From positions 62,001 to 126,000 of the forward strand of contig QCKE01000002.1 in NCBI GenBank assembly GCA_003215555.1: a stretch of DNA of 64,000 nt, given 5' to 3'. A model generated the notes under the pieces. The model saw nothing but the letters and a program-made list of their open reading frames with translations, was not told where the DNA came from and did not search any database. Within the stretch, counting starts at the first letter, position 1, and each line of letters opens with the position of its first letter. Source of the stretch: Prochlorococcus sp. AG-409-K04 (lineage in GTDB: Bacteria > Cyanobacteriota > Cyanobacteriia > PCC-6307 > Cyanobiaceae). Both the position numbers and the translations under genes were made by a program. Below, piece by piece: positions 60,077 to 64,000 of this stretch.

Positions 60077-61641
60077 TCTCTTTCTAAAAGTTTGATAACT
60101 GTTCGCCCAAAATTATTTGGGCACAATTCAAATGCTTCCAGGCAAATTCTGCCGAAGACTTTCCCCATTGGTTCTGGATTCCACAATAATTTACGAGCTG
60201 TCCATGGCATCATGCTCATAGGGTTGTATCCAGGTTTGATTAGTCCTTGGTCAAAACCGTATTGTTCAAGATGAGTATGAGGTTGGAGTCCAATAAAGAA
60301 AATTGCTGGTTCAACTTTTTCAGCACCAAAAATTCGTTCTAGTTCTCTGTGGTATGAGATGGTTTGACGAATAGTCTCTGGTTTCTCATCAATAACATTG
60401 AATGAATAATTTACTGAGACATGGTCTTTAAAACCAGCATTAGATAGTAATTTACAATTATCTAATACAGTTCTTAAGTTATAACCCATACGCATTTTTC
60501 TAACTAATTCTTGTGAACCAGAGGTGATACCTATTTCAAAATAACTCATGCCTGTTTGCACCATTAACTTGGCTAGTTCGGCATCAAGGTTGTCAGCTCT
60601 TATGTATGCAGCCCAGCGCATGTCTAACATATTCTCTTGTTTAATTCCCTTGAGAAGCTCTTTTGCATCTTCGATATAACGCTTAGCAGGAATAAATTGT
60701 GCATCTGTAAACCATATATTTCGGACACCTAATTCATACAATTGTCGAATTTCCTTAACAACTTCATTAATTGGATTGACTCTTACTTGTTTTCCTTCAA
60801 CAACCGTATAGACACAATAACAACAGTTGTGCGGACAACCTCGTTTTGTTTGAACCCCGATGTAAAAATCTCCACCATCTAGGTACCAATGTATTTGAGA
60901 CCAGATTGAGCATATATATGAATAGTTGCAAGCAGTTTTGATAGCACTAATGGGTTGTTCATGTATGAGTCCAACTCTGGGTTTTTCTCCAGCTATAAAA
61001 CATCTTTCTTTATCAATGGCTTCACCTAAAAGTAATTTTTGCAATAAAGGCTCACCTTCTCCTATGGAAACAATTGTTCCTGCTGGCAAAGATTTACCTA
61101 GTTGCTCATAAAAAACACTTACGGCGCCTCCTCCTACAACAGCTTTTGCATCACTGACAAAAGTCTGCGCTTGCTTCAGTCCTTTTCTTATTAATTTCTG
61201 GTTTCGCCATAATTCTCCATAATGACTTTTCATTAGTCTCAAACCTCCAAATGCTCCTCGTAATTTTTTTAAAGGATTTGGAGAGTAAAAAACTTCAAAA
61301 GAATGTTGCAGGGGATTTCCTCCTCTCCCATCAACTGGCGCATAGATTTGAATATCTCTCCAGGAGAAGACTAGAATTGAAGGTTGAAAGCTATTAATAG
61401 TAGATATTAAAACTCGTTCAACATCAACAACTGGTAGGGCTGCAAGATCTAATATTTTTTGTTGTAGCGTTGGAAAGCATTTGTGTAGATGATCTGCAAG
61501 ATAAATGGGACCAATAGGAAATATTGGATTACATGGGAGTCTAATAATTAATACTTTGGCCTTTTCCAAAATAGAAGAGCTAGATTCGCTCATCTGTTGT
61601 GACTTTGATTCTATGTAACTCATGGTTGACTTTACTTGCAT
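59998..61641 (-). CDS. B12-binding-type radical SAM protein (BchE/P-methylase-like)
   Basis: The 547-residue protein begins with a Ser-rich stretch and a cobalamin-binding-like domain (KVLIIRLPCNPIFPIGPIYLADHLHK, residues 27-52). The radical SAM site CPHNCCYCVYTVVEG lies near residue 270, then FTDAQFIPAKRYIEDAK, YFEIGITSGSQELVRKMRMG and a C-terminal helical part. It has the plan of BchE, HpnP and related methylases/cyclases of the B12-radical SAM class. I cannot assign its reaction. Several Met codons near the start (61641, 61623) make the true N-terminus uncertain. The gene ends inside the CPBP gene by 79 bases. Confidence 0.8.
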   Translation of the reverse strand: MQVKSTMSYIESKSQQMSESSSSILEKAKVLIIRLPCNPIFPIGPIYLADHLHKCFPTLQQKILDLAALPVVDVERVLISTINSFQPSILVFSWRDIQIYAPVDGRGGNPLQHSFEVFYSPNPLKKLRGAFGGLRLMKSHYGELWRNQKLIRKGLKQAQTFVSDAKAVVGGGAVSVFYEQLGKSLPAGTIVSIGEGEPLLQKLLLGEAIDKERCFIAGEKPRVGLIHEQPISAIKTACNYSYICSIWSQIHWYLDGGDFYIGVQTKRGCPHNCCYCVYTVVEGKQVRVNPINEVVKEIRQLYELGVRNIWFTDAQFIPAKRYIEDAKELLKGIKQENMLDMRWAAYIRADNLDAELAKLMVQTGMSYFEIGITSGSQELVRKMRMGYNLRTVLDNCKLLSNAGFKDHVSVNYSFNVIDEKPETIRQTISYHRELERIFGAEKVEPAIFFIGLQPHTHLEQYGFDQGLIKPGYNPMSMMPWTARKLLWNPEPMGKVFGRICLEAFELCPNNFGRTVIKLLERDYGIAPLEEALRSPLQGRPAIAKAVR

Positions 61642-61755
61642 TGACAGTTGAGATGCATCTAAAGAATTGAGGTAGGGATTTAAATTGAGAAACTTTTCTT
61701 TTGTTCATACAACCTTAATATATTTTTAATCAGTTGGTTTAGAGTTTGGTCTTTG

Positions 61756-62115
61756 ATGAAATTTCAACTAATACATATTGGCATCAAAGAAAAAAGGTTA
61801 AAAGGCTTTAGGTATAAGCGTTTAATTAATTCTGGGATTTTTAGAGGTAACGATACACGTCAAAAATTAATTGATTGCCAAGGCCCATTTCATGGCTGGA
61901 CGAATGCTTCTGCTAAGAATTGGGTTTACGCAAGAGTGAGGGAGCAAAAGGAAGGTAGAAAAGTACACATAGTGTGTGATTGTTGCGATACAAGATGCAT
62001 GTCTAGTAGTTGTGAACATACATTAATGGATAAAAATACTGAAAACAGAAGAAATCCCAATTGCTATGGACAAGAACTGGTAGATTTGATTATTGATTTA
62101 GCTAAACAAAATTAG
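61756..62115 (+). CDS. Small Cys-rich protein, unassigned
   Basis: A 119-residue protein from ATG 61756 (MKFQLIHIGIKEKRLKGF); a TTG at 61753 adds one Met. It is basic in the first half (KRLKGFRYKRLINSGIFRG). A CHx-like cluster of Cys residues lies at about 71-86 (VCDCCDTRCMSSSCEH), then a hydrophobic C-terminal helix (GQELVDLIIDLAKQ). CDCC/RC/SC-H can bind a zinc or a small iron-sulfur cluster. No homologue is recognised from memory. Codon use looks like the neighbours. It starts 114 bases past the divergent radical SAM gene. Confidence 0.55.
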   Translation: MKFQLIHIGIKEKRLKGFRYKRLINSGIFRGNDTRQKLIDCQGPFHGWTNASAKNWVYARVREQKEGRKVHIVCDCCDTRCMSSSCEHTLMDKNTENRRNPNCYGQELVDLIIDLAKQN

Positions 62116-62329
62116 TTCTTGGTTAACAGATGTTTCTTATTAAATATCTTTAATAGAAAGGTTTATTCATTTTTTTTAATTTTTAAAAGACTTTCTAATA
62201 CCTTTGACCACAAACGAATTCCTTCGATTACTTCAAACTTCTTATTATCTCCCTATGCGAATGAAAATGCAATGCGCATAAAAGCTGATTGCGTTGAGAG
62301 GGTGACAAGGGTAAAAATATGAATATCGA

Positions 62330-62651
62330 ACTCAGAGGCGCCTTATGACGGTAGACACTCCACCTGAGTATTTGCTTGAAGCAGACTGACTTCTGGCTCC
62401 TGCTCCAACAGTCTCAATAATCAGTGGGCTTTCGTCTGAAGCGACAAGGATCAATGATTTAGGTGCGTCAATTCAGTCGATACTCCTCTTGCATCGTTTA
62501 GGTGCCCTTATAGGAGAATAAGCCTAACCCCTAGAAACTTGGCCCCAGGTGCCTGTATCCAGAAGCTTCTCAACTCTCCTGATTAATTGTTGCTAAGCAT
62601 TGGTAAATAAAACGATCAGCAAGAAAGGAGCTCTTTTTGAGCTCCTTTCTT
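62330..62651 (+). ncRNA. Candidate structured small RNA ending at a rho-independent terminator
   Basis: The stretch contains long-range pairing: GGCGCCT (62337-62343) with AGGTGCC (62500-62506), then ACGGT (62347-62351) with ATCGT (near 62494-62498), GAGTAT (62375-62380) with ATACTC (62479-62485), and GACTGA (62384-62389) with TCAGTC (62473-62478). They nest into one long interrupted hairpin with an asymmetric central bubble. That layout resembles 6S RNA, but I cannot confirm the family. No tRNA-like arm (GGTTCGAATCC), RNase P core or tmRNA tag is present. The exact ends are not known; the region from 62510 to 62620 may belong to a longer precursor. Confidence 0.4.
62621..62651 (+). terminator. 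Strong rho-independent terminator
   Basis: A perfect 13-base-pair stem AAGAAAGGAGCTC / GAGCTCCTTTCTT around a TTTTT loop, followed by AATTTTTAC. The T-run points to termination of a plus-strand transcript from the 62330 region. The minus-strand tRNA-Thr transcript would also run into this hairpin. Confidence 0.85.
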
Positions 62652-62718
62652 AATTTTTACTATTTTTTCTAGAAGATATTTTTTGTATGGACTTTCACTA
62701 GTAAACTAGATTTGAGAA

Positions 62719-62790
62719 TGCCGGTGAGCGGAATTGAACCGCTGACCTACTGGTTACGAATCAGTTGCTCTACCTCTGAGCTACACCGGC
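62719..62790 (-). tRNA. tRNA-Thr (anticodon CGT)
   Basis: On the minus strand: acceptor GCCGGTG with CACCGGC, discriminator A; D arm GCTC-AGAGGTA-GAGC; anticodon arm ACTGA-TTCGTAA-CCAGT with CGT; T arm AGCGG-TTCAATT-CCGCT. The fifth pair of the anticodon stem (31-39) is A opposite C, an unusual mismatch. Everything else is regular. The CCA end is not encoded. Confidence 0.95.
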
Positions 62791-62808
62791 TTAAATAGCA
62801 ATTTTACC

Positions 62809-63042
62809 TTGAATTTAGATCCAAATCTTCGTAAAAAACTTCTAAATGAGTCGCAAAATCCTTTTAGAGGTGTTAGAAGAGTCATATGGGTTGCTTTAAC
62901 TTCTTCTGCAGGAATAGGTCTTTTGATAATGGGCGTTAGATTTTTTTCTGGTGAAGATGTTTTGACTAATGATATTGCAATTCAACTGATTGCTTTTATT
63001 TTGTTTTCTACATTATTTGTTTTAGATCGCTCTAAAGATTAG
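62809..63042 (+). CDS. DUF3493 family small membrane protein
   Basis: A 77-residue protein beginning with TTG at 62809 (MNLDPNLRKKLLNESQNPFRGVRRVIW) and having two membrane segments at about residues 25-44 and 56-72. The pattern PFRGxRR followed by two helices matches the DUF3493 family of cyanobacteria and plastids, some plant members of which affect photosystem II assembly. The first 9 codons fall 18 bases after the tRNA-Thr 5' end. Function here is unknown. Confidence 0.75.
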   Translation: MNLDPNLRKKLLNESQNPFRGVRRVIWVALTSSAGIGLLIMGVRFFSGEDVLTNDIAIQLIAFILFSTLFVLDRSKD

Positions 63043-63108
63043 CGAACATTTGGATGATTTTGTTTTCTATTCGGCAAAAATCTTTTGCACTTCCTTTTTG
63101 TTTGATTG

Positions 63109-64000
63109 TTATGTAGTTAATTTTCTTCGTTGAGTTACCAATTTATATCCTTCAATAAGATCACCTTCTTTCCAATTTGCAAATCGATCGCACCCTATGC
63201 CACATTCAAAGCCATTTGCTACCTCTTTAACTACATCTCTATTACGTCGCAAAGAGTCAAGATCTCCTTCAAAAACAATTTGACCTGATCGTTTGACCTT
63301 TACTTTGCAATTACGTTGGAGTTTTCCATTTGTAACATAACAGCCTGCCACCGCACTTTTGCCGATAGAGAAAATAGCTCTAACTTCAGCTTCACCAGTT
63401 TTTTCTTCTACCAAATCAGGTTCAAGTAATCCTTCCATTGCAAGTTGTATGTCTTCAAGAAGCTTGTAAATAACTTCATATTCACGAACATCGACACTGT
63501 TTGCATCGGCTGCTCTTTTGGCTCCAGATGCCATCGAGGTATTAAATCCAATAATTACTGCTCCAGAAGCTGCAGCAAGATCGACATCGGTTTCAGTGAT
63601 TTCACCTGGTGCAGATAGAAGAACTCTGACTTGAACTTCATCTTTTGGTAATTGCTCTAATGATCCGAGTATTGCTTCTACACTTCCTTGAACGTCAGCT
63701 TTAAGAATTAGATTTAGTTCTTTTAGCTCCCCTTCATTTGCTTGCCCCGACATTGCTGCAAGTGATACTCTTCGTGATGCCATTTGTTGAGCAAGTCGAG
63801 TGGCTCTGGCATCTGAAGCTTTTACTCCAACTACATTTCGTGCAGATTTCTCATCTGGATAAACTTCAAACTCATCTCCTGCTGTAGGCACTTCGTTGAA
63901 ACCAAGAGCCTCTACAGGGCATGAAGGACCAGCTTCTTTGAGTCTTTTACCATTTTCGTCAACCATTGCTCTAATCTTTCCGAGAACTGCGCCTGCTGCT
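63109..64000 (-). CDS. infB: Translation initiation factor IF-2 (C-terminal part, cut by window edge)
   Basis: IF-2 is the GTPase that recruits initiator tRNA. The frame is open to the right edge and ends at a stop at 63109. The visible 296 or so residues begin with [28 protein letters not shown] and continue through domains III and [43 protein letters not shown], and the tRNA-binding end [11 protein letters not shown]-like AVAGCYV and CGIGCDRF segments. The G domain is outside the window. One substitution, GPSCPVE for the more common GPS-T/Y-PVE, is visible. Confidence 0.95.
   Translation of the reverse strand, partial: AAGAVLGKIRAMVDENGKRLKEAGPSCPVEALGFNEVPTAGDEFEVYPDEKSARNVVGVKASDARATRLAQQMASRRVSLAAMSGQANEGELKELNLILKADVQGSVEAILGSLEQLPKDEVQVRVLLSAPGEITETDVDLAAASGAVIIGFNTSMASGAKRAADANSVDVREYEVIYKLLEDIQLAMEGLLEPDLVEEKTGEAEVRAIFSIGKSAVAGCYVTNGKLQRNCKVKVKRSGQIVFEGDLDSLRRNRDVVKEVANGFECGIGCDRFANWKEGDLIEGYKLVTQRRKLTT

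Larger units (their letters stand above)
62116..62718. other. 603-base intergenic region holding a GC-rich structured stretch
   Basis: No protein gene is convincing. From about 62300 to 62600 the base composition is clearly richer in GC than the genes on either side, which in an AT-rich genome is typical of structured RNA. A possible fold is described in the ncRNA entry. A strong terminator follows at 62621. A 67-codon frame at 62119-62322 with a rare start has neither a good start nor protein-like composition. Confidence 0.5.

Noticed and set aside
62119-62322. 67-codon frame MVNRCFLLNIF...
   Set aside because: Rare start, immediately after another stop, no protein-like pattern and it runs into the GC-rich RNA region; probably chance.
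62300-62655. tmRNA, RNase P RNA or SRP RNA
   Set aside because: No tRNA-like T arm, no tag reading frame of the ANKIV type, no RNase P core sequence and no SRP Alu/GNAR loop were found.
1-64000. Mobile elements, prophage, CRISPR, toxin-antitoxin pairs
   Set aside because: No transposase, integrase, direct-repeat array or paired small gene of these types was found; gene content is core throughout.

Overview
The window is a gene-dense, AT-rich stretch of a cyanobacterial chromosome. The evidence for a cyanobacterium is direct: psaA, psaB, psaL, psaI, ndhN, ldpA, a ferredoxin-type glutamate synthase, a plastoquinone/tocopherol methyltransferase and a CbiG-CobJ fusion. Low GC, short intergenic gaps and protein sequences close to those I remember from picocyanobacteria point to Prochlorococcus, most likely a low-light type. 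I cannot fix the strain from sequence alone. The genes are almost all core housekeeping genes. I see no insertion sequence, prophage, CRISPR array or integrase.

Layout. 1-8386: a fructosamine-kinase-like gene cut by the left edge, divergent from a CrtD-type desaturase; tyrA, a degenerate helicase-like gene, a DUF2839 membrane protein, recA, a HAD-like hydrolase, tRNA-Gln, then ndhN-ldpA. 8387-25288: a structured leader followed by one long plus-strand S10-spc-alpha ribosomal cluster (rplC to rplQ, with secY, adk and rpoA), then truA, rplM, rpsI, rpmE and prfA. rpsN, rpmD and infA are not in their bacterial positions, and rpsJ sits after tuf. 25295-31399: HNH nuclease, alanine racemase, tRNA-Ser, the psaI-psaL pair, a HEAT-repeat protein, and an envelope group (NlpC/P60 hydrolase, GT2 glycosyltransferase, divergent beta-lactamase-fold serine hydrolase). 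31464-36036: psaA-psaB on the minus strand, ending at a strong terminator.

36466-44068: CbiG-CobJ corrin enzyme, lipoyl synthase, a YciI-like protein, and glsF/gltB. 44324-49071: the str operon rpsL-rpsG-fusA-tuf, closed by two tandem hairpins, then rpsJ. 49135-54551: a Lon-N-domain protein, MPBQ/MSBQ methyltransferase, pheA, a DUF1997 protein, rnhB and rne. 54788-61641: a large radical SAM protein, dapL, clpS, a CPBP protease and a second B12-type radical SAM protein. 61756-64000: a small Cys-rich unknown, a 600-base region holding a probable structured RNA with a strong terminator, tRNA-Thr, a DUF3493 protein and the C-terminal part of infB, cut by the right edge.

How the genes fit together: most of the window makes the ribosome and its factors (about 30 r-proteins, EF-G, EF-Tu, IF-2, RF1, RNA polymerase alpha, SecY). 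A second theme is photosystem I and its redox environment (psaA/B/L/I, ndhN, ldpA, MPBQ methyltransferase). A third is amino-acid supply (tyrA, pheA, dapL, alr, gltB). The most interesting unexplained items are the GC-rich structured region at 62300-62655, the missing conventional start codon of the CbiG-CobJ gene, the hairpin-rich leaders before rplC, rplM and rne, and the small Cys-rich protein at 61756.
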